The notes beneath the pieces were generated by a model. The model saw only the letters and a program-made list of their open reading frames with translations. It searched no databases and was not told the origin of the DNA. The position numbers were made by a program, and so were the translations under genes. Positions 53,938 to 61,742 of a DNA stretch of 64,000 bases are shown one piece after another. The DNA comes from a bacterium 1XD21-13 (GTDB lineage Bacteria; Bacillota; Clostridia; Lachnospirales; Lachnospiraceae): contig QZDX01000006.1 of the NCBI GenBank assembly GCA_009917555.1, positions 165,605-229,604 of the forward strand, written 5' to 3'. Positions within the stretch are counted from its first letter, which is position 1, and the number at the start of each line of letters is the position of its first letter.

Positions 53938-54912
53938 CTAAAAACCTAAAACACTCATACACTCCTTATCGATATCTGAATGATTTGTAAATGGCATATC
54001 TTCATATACCATTTCTCTTAAAAAGCCTAACACATTACGTCTAATCTCATATATTTCTTTGGAAAGTTCATACAGTTTTTCATAGGAAATGGTGCCGCTT
54101 TCCGCATATTGTTCTAACTCAAGTTTGCATTCTTTTATTGTTTTTTGGTTAGCTCCGGTAGAAAATTTAGTATTAAAAATCCCATTCGGACAGTATCGTC
54201 GAACAACACCATCCATCTGATCAAGCCTTACGCAATAGTTAAGTGTACATTTTAAGTCTTCTTCAATTTTATTATTTAACTCACTGATTATTTCATCATA
54301 CTTATTTTTTACAAGCATCATGTTTTTTTCTAATACAACCATTAGTTCTAACATATTTGCTATATCATTATTATTATTTATATTCTGTATTTGCTCTAAT
54401 TGCGAAACAATATCTTGACCAAAGCATGCATAATATCTTATTATTTCAAATTTAAAATTTGAACTTAAACAATCTGTTTTAGAACTAATACAATTATCTA
54501 CCGGAATATGTATTATCACAGAATCTTGTTTCGATAAATCACGATTTTCAACTTCTCTGAGAGGTGCAGTCCAAAATATAATTTCTTTTTTTATATCTAC
54601 CAAAAACAAAAAAGTAACATCTTTCTTTTGTCTCCAATAGTTTATGGTTTGCGTCTTTATTGAATAGGTAAATTCTGTTTTACCTGCGTTCATCTTTATT
54701 TCGCTATCTTCAATTCCTTTACATTGGGCATTAAAATTATATTTTGTTGGATGGCAGTTCTCTATAATTGTTCCTATAAAATCAATTCCCAAATCTTGAC
54801 TTGTATCAATTTCTTGAAACACACTAAACTTCTGCATTACTGCTTGAAGCTCCGAAGCAGCTCTGTTACCCACTGATTGATTTAATGTGAATGTTGGTAA
54901 TTTTTCTTTCAT
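53938..54912 (-). CDS. DUF4365-domain nuclease-like protein
   Basis: The 324-residue protein begins MKEKLPTFTLNQSVGNRAAS. It carries the restriction-endonuclease-like motif pair of DUF4365: QDLGIDFIGTIIENC then YNFNAQCKGIEDS (D...Q.K), followed by YWRQKKDVTFLFLVDIKKEI. DUF4365 proteins are REase-fold proteins found in many defence loci. The C-terminal 170 residues are helical. It may be a defence nuclease rather than an immunity protein. The ATG 54910-54912 follows GCGAGGAATAGT. Confidence 0.75.
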   Translation of the reverse strand: MKEKLPTFTLNQSVGNRAASELQAVMQKFSVFQEIDTSQDLGIDFIGTIIENCHPTKYNFNAQCKGIEDSEIKMNAGKTEFTYSIKTQTINYWRQKKDVTFLFLVDIKKEIIFWTAPLREVENRDLSKQDSVIIHIPVDNCISSKTDCLSSNFKFEIIRYYACFGQDIVSQLEQIQNINNNNDIANMLELMVVLEKNMMLVKNKYDEIISELNNKIEEDLKCTLNYCVRLDQMDGVVRRYCPNGIFNTKFSTGANQKTIKECKLELEQYAESGTISYEKLYELSKEIYEIRRNVLGFLREMVYEDMPFTNHSDIDKECMSVLGF

Positions 54913-54943
54913 ACTATTCCTCGCCAAATTCTGATTTGAATGT

Positions 54944-55132
54944 TTATATTAAGATACTTACAACAATAGCAAACGCACAAATTAAAAATACCCCCACCCC
55001 AAATACGACTATCACTTTTTTAACCTTTTTATCTCCTTTAACAACCGTATCTATTCTATCAGCAAATAACGTACACACGATAGCTGCTATCATTAGCGGC
55101 ACAGAAATTAACAACACAAAAATTTTTTCCAT
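54944..55132 (-). CDS. small two-helix membrane protein
   Basis: A 62-residue protein beginning MEKIFVLLISVPLMIAAIVC, with a basic linker (DTVVKGDKKVKK) and second helix VIVVFGVGVFLICAFAIVVS. GGAGGAAAAAAGT precedes the ATG at 55130-55132. It lies beside the DUF4365 gene. Confidence 0.6.
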   Translation of the reverse strand: MEKIFVLLISVPLMIAAIVCTLFADRIDTVVKGDKKVKKVIVVFGVGVFLICAFAIVVSILI

Positions 55133-55261
55133 ACTTTTTTCCTCCAAAAACAATGCTAAGGATTTTATATCCTGTATTTTCTATCAAACTGCATATTACT
55201 ATATAGATGTATTCTGCCTTGTGTTGTGTGAAAAATTACTTACTCTTGCTCCCACTTCCTT

Positions 55262-55579
55262 TTAAGCGCATACCCAACCATCTTTTAACAAATCATCATC
55301 ATAGGGCGAGCTGATTGTATGAATCCTTCCTGAATGGATATTATGAATGATACATTCCGCCCATTCACCTTCCTTTATTTCAGAGAATAAGTCTTTACCT
55401 TTTTCCCACTTCTTTCTATCCCTATACATAGCCGTAATCTTGCGTTGTTCAAAAGTATGGTCATTCATTGGGATTGCAATAATGTCTCCAATTCTAATTG
55501 TTTCTCCTTTTTCAGCGAGAATACATACTTGAACTTCATTCTCATCATAAGCTGATGTACTTGCCATTTTAAAAATCAT
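55262..55579 (-). CDS. small beta-rich protein
   Basis: The 105-residue protein begins MIFKMASTSAYDENEVQVCI and contains IRIGDIIAIPMNDHTFEQRK and ITAMYRDRKKWEKGKDLFSE. The GDIIAIP..DHTFEQRKITAMY pattern suggests a small beta barrel, similar to translation-factor domain II-like proteins. No family is assigned. The ATG 55577-55579 follows GAGGTGCATATA. Confidence 0.55.
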   Translation of the reverse strand: MIFKMASTSAYDENEVQVCILAEKGETIRIGDIIAIPMNDHTFEQRKITAMYRDRKKWEKGKDLFSEIKEGEWAECIIHNIHSGRIHTISSPYDDDLLKDGWVCA

Positions 55580-55617
55580 TATATGCACCTCGGCTTCCGA
55601 TTTACATTTAACTATAT

Positions 55618-56154
55618 TTATTTGCTCTCATTCTTGCTGTCTTTGCCAAAATCCTCTCCAAATACCTCATGGAAAATATCCTTAGCGGCAATTTTATCAA
55701 AATTGAAAGCACCAGGACTTTGGGCGGGAAATCCTTTTTTCTTAAGCATGTCTACAAATTCATTGTAGCCTGCCATGCGGGGCGTAACGGCAATCTTCCT
55801 TGTTTTCTTTTCATCCTGAAAGTAAAAATACCATGCGGCAGGAGATGAGGGATAAAATATGTTCGTCTTTGTGTTTTGAAGTTCTTCCCATCGAAATTCC
55901 CGCCGGTCTTTACGGGACAGGGCAAAAATGATTTTTTCATCATCGTAGAAGAATCCCCAGTTGCCCACATAAATCATGCGCCAGATTATATGTATGGCAA
56001 TACCGCCTAATAAAATGCCCATTGCAAAAAATACTACCGGAGACTGTCCGCCATGGAGCAATTCCCGGAAAGCCAAAAATGCTGCTATTGCACAGACAAT
56101 GGCTGCCAAAACCGTAATGATACGGTCAGATGTACGAGGTATACATTTTTTCAT
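55618..56154 (-). CDS. two-helix membrane protein with PH-like domain, paralogue of 57589
   Basis: The 178-residue protein has two helices (IITVLAAIVCAIAAFLAFRE and VVFFAMGILLGGIAIHIIW), then GFFYDDEKIIFALSRKDRRE, FRWEELQNTKTNIFYP and AWYFYFQDEKKTRKIAVTPR, a bacterial PH-like module. The same layout with similar motifs is at 57589. The ATG 56152-56154 follows CAAGGAGTATTTGACG. Possible membrane-associated immunity; unproven. Confidence 0.68.
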   Translation of the reverse strand: MKKCIPRTSDRIITVLAAIVCAIAAFLAFRELLHGGQSPVVFFAMGILLGGIAIHIIWRMIYVGNWGFFYDDEKIIFALSRKDRREFRWEELQNTKTNIFYPSSPAAWYFYFQDEKKTRKIAVTPRMAGYNEFVDMLKKKGFPAQSPGAFNFDKIAAKDIFHEVFGEDFGKDSKNESK

Positions 56155-56211
56155 CGTCAAATACTCCTTGTGGCGCTCTTGATGGTTATGCTTGTTTCTG
56201 GCCCTTTCGTG

Positions 56212-56658
56212 TTATTGAAACATAATCGACCTGTTTTCTTGAATTGCCAAATCGCATAATCCAATTAACCTGTCGATTAGAAACTCACAATCAGAATCAA
56301 TAAAGCATTCAAACAAATTTTCAGGCTTTATTCCATAAAATTTAAAAATATCCTGCTTTAATTCGATTATTGATAAATCGGGTGGTTCATTCATAAATAC
56401 TTGTTTAATTTCCTGTAATTCCATTTTTAACTGAACGCACTCATCAACATTCCAACTGCCATCGCAATCTGAATGATTTAGTAAAGTTGTCATTGGTATT
56501 GTAAATTTGCTCTTGCGCTTAAGAATTTTGGAGCTTAAACCTTTATTTGTATATTTGGAAATTAAATTCCTAAATTCTTCAAAATATCTATATAGCCCAA
56601 CTTCTACTCCACAAATATCTTCTCCATCTTCATCAAATATACATAAATATAGCCCCAT
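56212..56658 (-). CDS. Imm70-like immunity protein
   Basis: The 148-residue protein begins MGLYLCIFDEDGEDICGVEV and has LLNHSDCDGSWNVDECVQLK and FECFIDSDCEFLIDRLIGLC. MGLYLC.F...... the N-terminus and HSD.DG.W...EC match the Imm70 family of toxin-immunity proteins as I recall it. The toxin-like fragment at 56664-56918 ends six bases upstream. Its expected role is to bind and block a matching toxin. Confidence 0.75.
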   Translation of the reverse strand: MGLYLCIFDEDGEDICGVEVGLYRYFEEFRNLISKYTNKGLSSKILKRKSKFTIPMTTLLNHSDCDGSWNVDECVQLKMELQEIKQVFMNEPPDLSIIELKQDIFKFYGIKPENLFECFIDSDCEFLIDRLIGLCDLAIQENRSIMFQ

Positions 56659-56663
56659 TCTAG

Positions 56664-56918
56664 TTAATCCCTCCTAATTACCTTTACATATTTATGTTCA
56701 TTCAAAAAATCTTTTAACTCCGGACTTAATTTGCATTTCCGAGGAACAATCAGCCGAAGAATCGCTTTTTGCTGTTCTGCCTCCTCAGCAAGATTATATA
56801 TTTGATATGTTAAGTGCAGTGTTAAACATGACTTTCCAAGTATCCAGCCATTCCCACTTTTCTTTTGATCTGGAAGACTTCTCCTTCTTGTTTGCCAGCG
56901 AGTATATTGATTTTTCAT
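56664..56918 (-). CDS. orphan toxin-like C-terminal fragment (REase-type)
   Basis: The 84-codon frame begins MKNQYTRWQTRRRSLPDQKK and carries LTLHLTYQIYNLAEEAEQQK followed by AILRLIVPRKCKLSPELKDF and the end HKYVKVIRRD. The order helix-strand with QIYNLAEEA...L.L.V....KLS..L...L....V.VI is that of the C-terminal end of restriction-endonuclease-fold polymorphic toxins. No catalytic motif or N-terminal delivery domain is present. A possible second frame (GEVFQIKRKVGMAGYLESH) may be the shifted piece before it. It lies directly upstream of Imm70, as expected of a toxin-immunity pair remnant. Confidence 0.5.
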   Translation of the reverse strand: MKNQYTRWQTRRRSLPDQKKSGNGWILGKSCLTLHLTYQIYNLAEEAEQQKAILRLIVPRKCKLSPELKDFLNEHKYVKVIRRD

Positions 56919-56966
56919 TCTTCATACATTCCTTCTAATCAAGATTTATATTCTGATTATTCTCGT

Positions 56967-57557
56967 TTACATTACACCATGAGACAAAACTTCAAACTCA
57001 AACTCATCCTCCAGAGAAGCAATTTCCGTAACTAGGTCAAGGCTCATGTAGTCTTCTTCCTGGCCGCTTTCCATTCCGGTCAGCCCAACCTGGATAAAAA
57101 TGTTATAATACTTTGTGATTTCATCGCTGTCCAGAGGGAGATAGCTTTCCTGTCGTTCATTTCCTTTATAGCTTACATTTCTATATTGTCCGTTTTTGAT
57201 ATGGTAAGGACGATGATTATGATCCCGGTAAGTGAAACCGTAACTCTCGTACACAACATAATAATTCCCCGTAAAATAACGGATATCGGGAAAACTGTCA
57301 ATCTCCGAGGAAAGGTCTTCACTGGTTTCATCAAGATAGTTCCTGAATATGATCTCTTCAATCTGCTCCAGCATTTCCTTTCGTCTCCCTGCAAGGTGCT
57401 GATATGCCTCTTGTGGGAAACCATCATCAATAGAAATTCGGGGCTTTATCTTCAATTCAAAATTCGCATAGTCATTATCAACATTTTCTTTTTCAAAGAC
57501 AATCAAGTTTGGCCTATTTACTTCCTTTTTCTTTTTAAACTTATCAAAAATTCCCAT
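56967..57557 (-). CDS. uncharacterised protein
   Basis: A 196-residue protein starts MGIFDKFKKKKEVNRPNLIV, an amphipathic basic opening, and continues with NYYVVYESYGFTYRDHNHRP and SYLPLDSDEITKYYNIFIQV. The fold is mixed and soluble. I chose the ATG 57555-57557 (an ATG lies directly before); GGAGGTTCA precedes. No family is recognised. Confidence 0.6.
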   Translation of the reverse strand: MGIFDKFKKKKEVNRPNLIVFEKENVDNDYANFELKIKPRISIDDGFPQEAYQHLAGRRKEMLEQIEEIIFRNYLDETSEDLSSEIDSFPDIRYFTGNYYVVYESYGFTYRDHNHRPYHIKNGQYRNVSYKGNERQESYLPLDSDEITKYYNIFIQVGLTGMESGQEEDYMSLDLVTEIASLEDEFEFEVLSHGVM

Positions 57558-57588
57558 CATTGAACCTCCATGGTTTTTAATATGATAA

Positions 57589-58266
57589 TTATTGAGGCAC
57601 ATAGCCGGAGCCACCGCAGGTCTTACAAACCTTTCCCACATCTACCTTCAGCAACGGAAGTTTTTTAAGGAGCAGCCCCTTTCCCTGGCAGTCCGGACAC
57701 ACAATACAGTCACCTTCGGGCTTCGGCTGTACGGAATTAGGGTAAGTCTCCCTGTATTTCTGATACTGCTCAAATACCCTTTCCGCATCCCGCTTAAATT
57801 CTTCCTGCGTCTTTACGCCGATCCGGTGCAGCACTCCTGTCAGCTCCATTGTTTTTTCAAAATCTCTATAGCCTTTTGAAAGACGATTCAAAGGGATTTT
57901 TCTCTGCCGCCCATTCTCCTGGATATAGAAAATGTATCCTCCGCCTGCCCGTTCCACCTGTATCTGGCTCCCCGGTATTTCCTCCCACCGGAACCGATAT
58001 TCTTCCTTACGGGAATAGTGAAAGATCACCTTTTCCATATCATATTCCATCCATATCAGACCCAAATAAAAAGTACGGTAAATAGCAAAAGCAACCAAGC
58101 CGCCAAACATAGGAATCCCTGCCAGAAAGAGCAACCTTTCCTCCTGTGTTACTTGAGGATAGAAGAATGCTATGTAAAAGCAGATACCTGTCAGCGGAAT
58201 GAAGAAAACCGCAAAGACCAGAAATGTAATAATTTTTGAAAACCATCCGATTGTGCATTTTTTCAT
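57589..58266 (-). CDS. membrane protein with PH-like domain and DnaJ-type zinc motif
   Basis: The 225-residue protein has two helices (IITFLVFAVFFIPLTGICFY and LFLAGIPMFGGLVAFAIY), a PH-like region with YDMEKVIFHYSRKEEYRFRW and YIFYIQENGRQRKIPL, and at the C-terminus CPDCQGKGLLLKKLPLLKVD and CKTCGGSGYV, the repeated CxxCxGxG of DnaJ. It is a paralogue of 55618. The zinc module may hold the protein or bind unfolded chains. No known gene has this exact order to my knowledge. Confidence 0.65.
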   Translation of the reverse strand: MKKCTIGWFSKIITFLVFAVFFIPLTGICFYIAFFYPQVTQEERLLFLAGIPMFGGLVAFAIYRTFYLGLIWMEYDMEKVIFHYSRKEEYRFRWEEIPGSQIQVERAGGGYIFYIQENGRQRKIPLNRLSKGYRDFEKTMELTGVLHRIGVKTQEEFKRDAERVFEQYQKYRETYPNSVQPKPEGDCIVCPDCQGKGLLLKKLPLLKVDVGKVCKTCGGSGYVPQ

Positions 58267-58292
58267 GTTGCACCACCTCGTAAATAAATTTT

Positions 58293-58330
58293 ATCAGTCG
58301 CCCACTTCAGTTTATTTTGTCCCAAATAGC
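58293..58330 (-). repeat. intergenic repeat copy near the right end of the island
   Basis: The minus strand reads ATTTGGGACAAAATAAACTG then AAGTGGGCGACTG, matching TTTGGAACAAAATGTCCTGA and AGTGGGCGG at 34431-34460. It sits in the 73-base gap before the lipoprotein gene at 58340. Confidence 0.5.
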
Positions 58331-58339
58331 AAAACACCC

Positions 58340-59053
58340 TTATGGGCCAGTTTGTTCTAGCCTCTCTTGATATTTACCCACCTCATCCAAAATATATTTT
58401 TCAATAGTTTCGGTGTTTGTATCAAATCTACTAAAATATAAGCTGTCAATCTTTATAAGGCAAGATTGATCTTCTGACCATGCAGGTTCCCTATATGTGA
58501 GATTAACAGTCACGCCATAGGGTATATCTTTGACGATCCCAAATGTATCTGCATAAGCTTGTGATAACACCGTACACACCATTTCCAAATTTCCCAAAGA
58601 AACAGGCTCAATGTCCACATACAAACAAGAATAGTACACGGATGATGACTTCACGGGATAGAAGTAGTTGAAAGAATATTCCACATCCGTCTCAGCTGCC
58701 CACGTTTCAAATGCTCTGCCGAAAATATCAAGTGGATAGGTGTCCTGTAATCCATTACGAAAGCCTGGTACACCAAAACTCTCTCCCTCAACAGTGTTGA
58801 ATACAAAAAATTGTGTTTCCGGGTCGTCTTTGGGTGATACGGTATATGCCATTACCCTCCATACATCGTCATTATAATAATCATCAGTGACAGACTCAGA
58901 CGAAAGCACCGTAAATTCCTGGCCATACTGCTTTTCTAAATATTTTTCCACTTCCCGCTCGGATTTGAGACGGAAATCACATGAAGTAAGCAGTAACGCC
59001 AGCGCACATATAAGACTGGCAAAACATATTCCTGCTTTTATTTTACCTGCCAT
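58340..59053 (-). CDS. lipoprotein of unknown function
   Basis: The 237-residue lipoprotein has the signal MAGKIKAGICFASLICALAL and lipobox LTSC, followed by FRLKSEREVEKYLEKQYGQE and FNTVEGESFGVPGFRNGLQD. The ATG 59051-59053 overlaps the upstream gene end by 11 bases. It probably acts at the cell surface. No family recognised. Confidence 0.68.
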   Translation of the reverse strand: MAGKIKAGICFASLICALALLLTSCDFRLKSEREVEKYLEKQYGQEFTVLSSESVTDDYYNDDVWRVMAYTVSPKDDPETQFFVFNTVEGESFGVPGFRNGLQDTYPLDIFGRAFETWAAETDVEYSFNYFYPVKSSSVYYSCLYVDIEPVSLGNLEMVCTVLSQAYADTFGIVKDIPYGVTVNLTYREPAWSEDQSCLIKIDSLYFSRFDTNTETIEKYILDEVGKYQERLEQTGP

Positions 59054-59828
59054 TTTCGCCCTGCCTTTCATGGTACAATGCTGCCAATCGGCTCTGCAAT
59101 TCCAACCCTTGTCTGTAATATCCCAATAGCTGCGCTGCGCTATATTCCTGCTTAATATTCTGGTCGGAATATCTGTTCGCGCTTGCAGGATCTATTCCAT
59201 TCCACAAACGACACTCTTCAAAATTATTGCTGCAATAATTCGTTTCAAAGAAACCGCCACCAAAAACAGATACCTCGTTCCCGTCTGCCAAAGACTCCGC
59301 TGTTATCTCAATACAGACAGACACATCATAGCGGTCTTTTGCGTCCGCATCCGCCGTATTTTCAAAAAGAGGTTCCTGCTTTATATCTCCTTTGCAGATC
59401 TGCAGGCGGACTGTTTTCAAAACATCCTCGTACTCTTTCTCCGCATATTGGATAACCGGAGCCAGCATCATGTTTTCTATGTAAGTGCTTTCGCTGATGT
59501 ATTGATCGAAACCCACATAAAAGCAGTACATTCCACCATCTTGATCTTCCAGTATCAAAACCGGGCCGGCAGACTTCCAATAGTAACGCATAAGTCCTGC
59601 GTTATCCGGCTCCCCGGTCATTTTCGGCAATACAGATACTTCGTATCCCCAGCTTTCAATTTCACTCTGATAATGCGGAAGTTCTTCAATAATTGCCTGT
59701 ATAATGGAATACTCTGTTTCCTGCTTTTTACATTGCCATATTATAAGTACAGCCATCAGCAGAAATACTGCCAAAACAGGAACTATCCATTTCCTGTGAA
59801 CGCTTTTCCCAGTTATGGTTTTTTCCAT
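59043..59828 (-). CDS. membrane-anchored protein of unknown function
   Basis: The 261-residue protein begins MEKTITGKSVHRKWIVPVLA, with one helix (WIVPVLAVFLLMAVLIIW), then an extracytoplasmic domain with YYWKSAGPVLILEDQDGGMY and YDVSVCIEITAESLADGNEV. The ATG 59826-59828 follows AAGGGATATGAAAAA. It overlaps the lipoprotein gene, so the two are coupled. No family recognised. Confidence 0.62.
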   Translation of the reverse strand: MEKTITGKSVHRKWIVPVLAVFLLMAVLIIWQCKKQETEYSIIQAIIEELPHYQSEIESWGYEVSVLPKMTGEPDNAGLMRYYWKSAGPVLILEDQDGGMYCFYVGFDQYISESTYIENMMLAPVIQYAEKEYEDVLKTVRLQICKGDIKQEPLFENTADADAKDRYDVSVCIEITAESLADGNEVSVFGGGFFETNYCSNNFEECRLWNGIDPASANRYSDQNIKQEYSAAQLLGYYRQGLELQSRLAALYHERQGENGR

Positions 59829-59841
59829 TTTTTCATATCCC

Positions 59842-60240
59842 TTATCCTTGCATAACAATCACCAGTGCCAGCGCTATGATACCGGCTATTAAAGCCAGTG
59901 AAACTTTAACCGGAGAACGCTCCCCACTTTTCCAGTCAGAAAACAAGCTGCTCTCATCATCATCCATGCACTTCCGTCCGTTTCGGTTCCAAAGCATAAA
60001 ATGGTAAGCCGCGGAAATAAGGTCTATGGCTCCAAAAATCAGCACAAGGTTACGCACCAGAAAAATGACCATGCTCAAGGATACCGGATCTCCTCCGCTC
60101 CCCAACATAATATCTCCCCATATAAAGCGGATGACGGTCATAATTACAGCGATGAAAAGGCAGATGAAACCTGCCGCCCCATACTGTCTTGCTTTCAGTT
60201 TTTCACTGATTTCTGGTTTGGTGGAAAGTCTGTTAATCAT
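59842..60240 (-). CDS. three-helix membrane protein
   Basis: The 132-residue protein has three helices (GAAGFICLFIAVIMTVIRFI, VIFLVRNLVLIFGAIDLISA, VSLALIAGIIALALVIVMQG) with a charged loop MDDDESSLFSDWKSGERSPV. It begins MINRLSTKPEISEKLKARQY after GAGGAGGAACAGAAC. Unknown family. Confidence 0.6.
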   Translation of the reverse strand: MINRLSTKPEISEKLKARQYGAAGFICLFIAVIMTVIRFIWGDIMLGSGGDPVSLSMVIFLVRNLVLIFGAIDLISAAYHFMLWNRNGRKCMDDDESSLFSDWKSGERSPVKVSLALIAGIIALALVIVMQG

Positions 60241-60258
60241 GTTCTGTTCCTCCTCTGA

Positions 60259-61450
60259 TTAGTGTTCAGTGAAATATTTTACTTCATCGCAGACGCAAAC
60301 CATATCTTCGGTCAGAATCTTAAGATACAGGTCAGTCAGTATCCCAGGACGCACTGAATCCGGTAATTTCAAAAAACGGCATATAGAAATGGAAGTGTCC
60401 ATTATGGGTGTCAATGTTCCAGCCTCCTTTGAGAGCAATCACCGGCCCACGATACATCCAGCCGGTTTCGTCCTCCACTCCAACAGGATAGCCGTCCCGC
60501 AGATGATACCATACCGGCAGGGTGATAGTCTCGTTATTCGCCCAGTCCATCTCCTTTTCCTCCCAAAAGCTGTAGGAAAATTCGTAGGAATGTCCATCCG
60601 CGCCGGTGACGGTAAAATGCTCCGCCGTACCTTTCACATCAAAATCCAGACGGACCAACAGCGTATAAAGGCCGCCATAACTGATAACGCCGCTTTCCAG
60701 GCCGATGCCTGCCAGCAACTCCGGTGGCAAAATTTCCTCCTCTTGCCGGACTCTGGGCTTCGGGGTCCAAGACCAGGCGTTCACTGCGTATTCTTCCAAC
60801 TCCGTCTGGGAAAATTCATCACAGGGCAACTGGTAAAAGGCGTAATATTTCTTTACGGAATCCTCCAGGGCTTCCTGAACCGCCTCCGGTTCGTCCTGCG
60901 GTCCATGGACAACCATCTCCTCAAAGTTGTGGAACTGTGGGGAGTAGGTCCGCCAGGGCAGTTCCGGCTGGAACTTGTACTGTCCCTTTGGTATAAGCTG
61001 AGCCAGAGGCTTGCCCTCTATCCAGGCGTAAAAGGCGGACAGCTGTTCTAAAGCTGGAGTGACATCAGCGATAGAAGTATACTTGGTATCCAGAATTTTA
61101 TCATACAATTCCCAGGAGTCTAAACTGCCACCCTCTTTCTGATATTGCTTTAAATAATATGCCGGGATTACCTCTGCTTCATCAGAAACCAGACGAGAGT
61201 AGAGCATTGGCACCGGATCACCTCCGCCCTGGCCTACCCAAACCTGGAAAACCGCATCCGGCAGTTCGTCAAACCAACACTCCCAGGTCTGAAGCCCTTT
61301 TTGCCGGACATGGATCGTTTCATCTGGATATTTTCCTGTCAGGCGTTCCTCTACATCCGCCTTGGTATAGGGACCCCGGTATTCATAGCAGCCCACAAGC
61401 AACAAAGCCAGCAGGCAGGCCATACCAGCAGCAAATATTTTCTTACCCAT
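60259..61450 (-). CDS. lipoprotein of unknown function with shifted C-terminus
   Basis: The main frame 60332-61450 (372 codons) begins MGKKIFAAGMACLLALLLVG, lipobox LVGC, and holds YSRLVSDEAEVIPAYYLKQY and HSYEFSYSFWEEKEMDWANN. It ends after SASWDTD. If one TGAC of the tandem TGACTGAC at about 60332-60339 is removed, the frame continues as TDLYLKILTEDMVCVCDEVK and ends YFTEH at 60259-60261. So the displayed end is probably a 4-bp slippage mutant of a longer gene. It is the first gene of the island and its promoter lies 133 bases upstream. The start codon has no well-spaced ribosome site. Confidence 0.65.
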
Positions 61451-61582
61451 CTGCGAATACTTTTGTTACCTCCCGACTGATTAAAATATAAGTGTTCTCT
61501 TTCCAAATAAGTGGATGAAACACCTCCAATATTTAAAACAAAAAGGCACTCTTTCTAAAAAAACGCAAAATATACTATTGCA

Positions 61583-61611
61583 ATTATAGCAGAAGTTTGT
61601 TTCTCTCGCAA
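61583..61611 (-). promoter_or_regulatory. candidate promoter of the polyimmunity array
   Basis: The minus strand carries TTGCGA, a 17-base spacer and TATAAT (61583-61588), about 130 bases before the first gene. It is the only promoter I recognise before the roughly 43-kb minus-strand gene train. Confidence 0.65.
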
Positions 61612-61693
61612 TTTTTTGACTTATGAAAAGGGAAAAACCGACTTGAAACAAGGCTTTGAAAGTGTCAAGTCAAAAATTGGATAAAGCAAAAAG

Positions 61694-61726
61694 GGTGTCA
61701 GTTAAAACTTGGTCTTAACCGACACC
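61694..61726. terminator. bidirectional hairpin between island and tRNA region
   Basis: GGTGTC pairs with GACACC and AGTTAA with TTAACC-type bases around the loop AACTTGGTC. T-rich tracts follow on both strands (TCCTTTTTTAT and CCTTTTTGC). It separates tRNA-side transcripts from the island promoter. Confidence 0.55.
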
Positions 61727-61742
61727 TCCTTTTTTATTTACA

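Noticed and set aside
60269..61051. Long plus-strand frame opposite the lipoprotein gene
   Set aside because: Antisense shadow; the minus-strand frame has a signal peptide and lipobox, while this one has no ribosome site.
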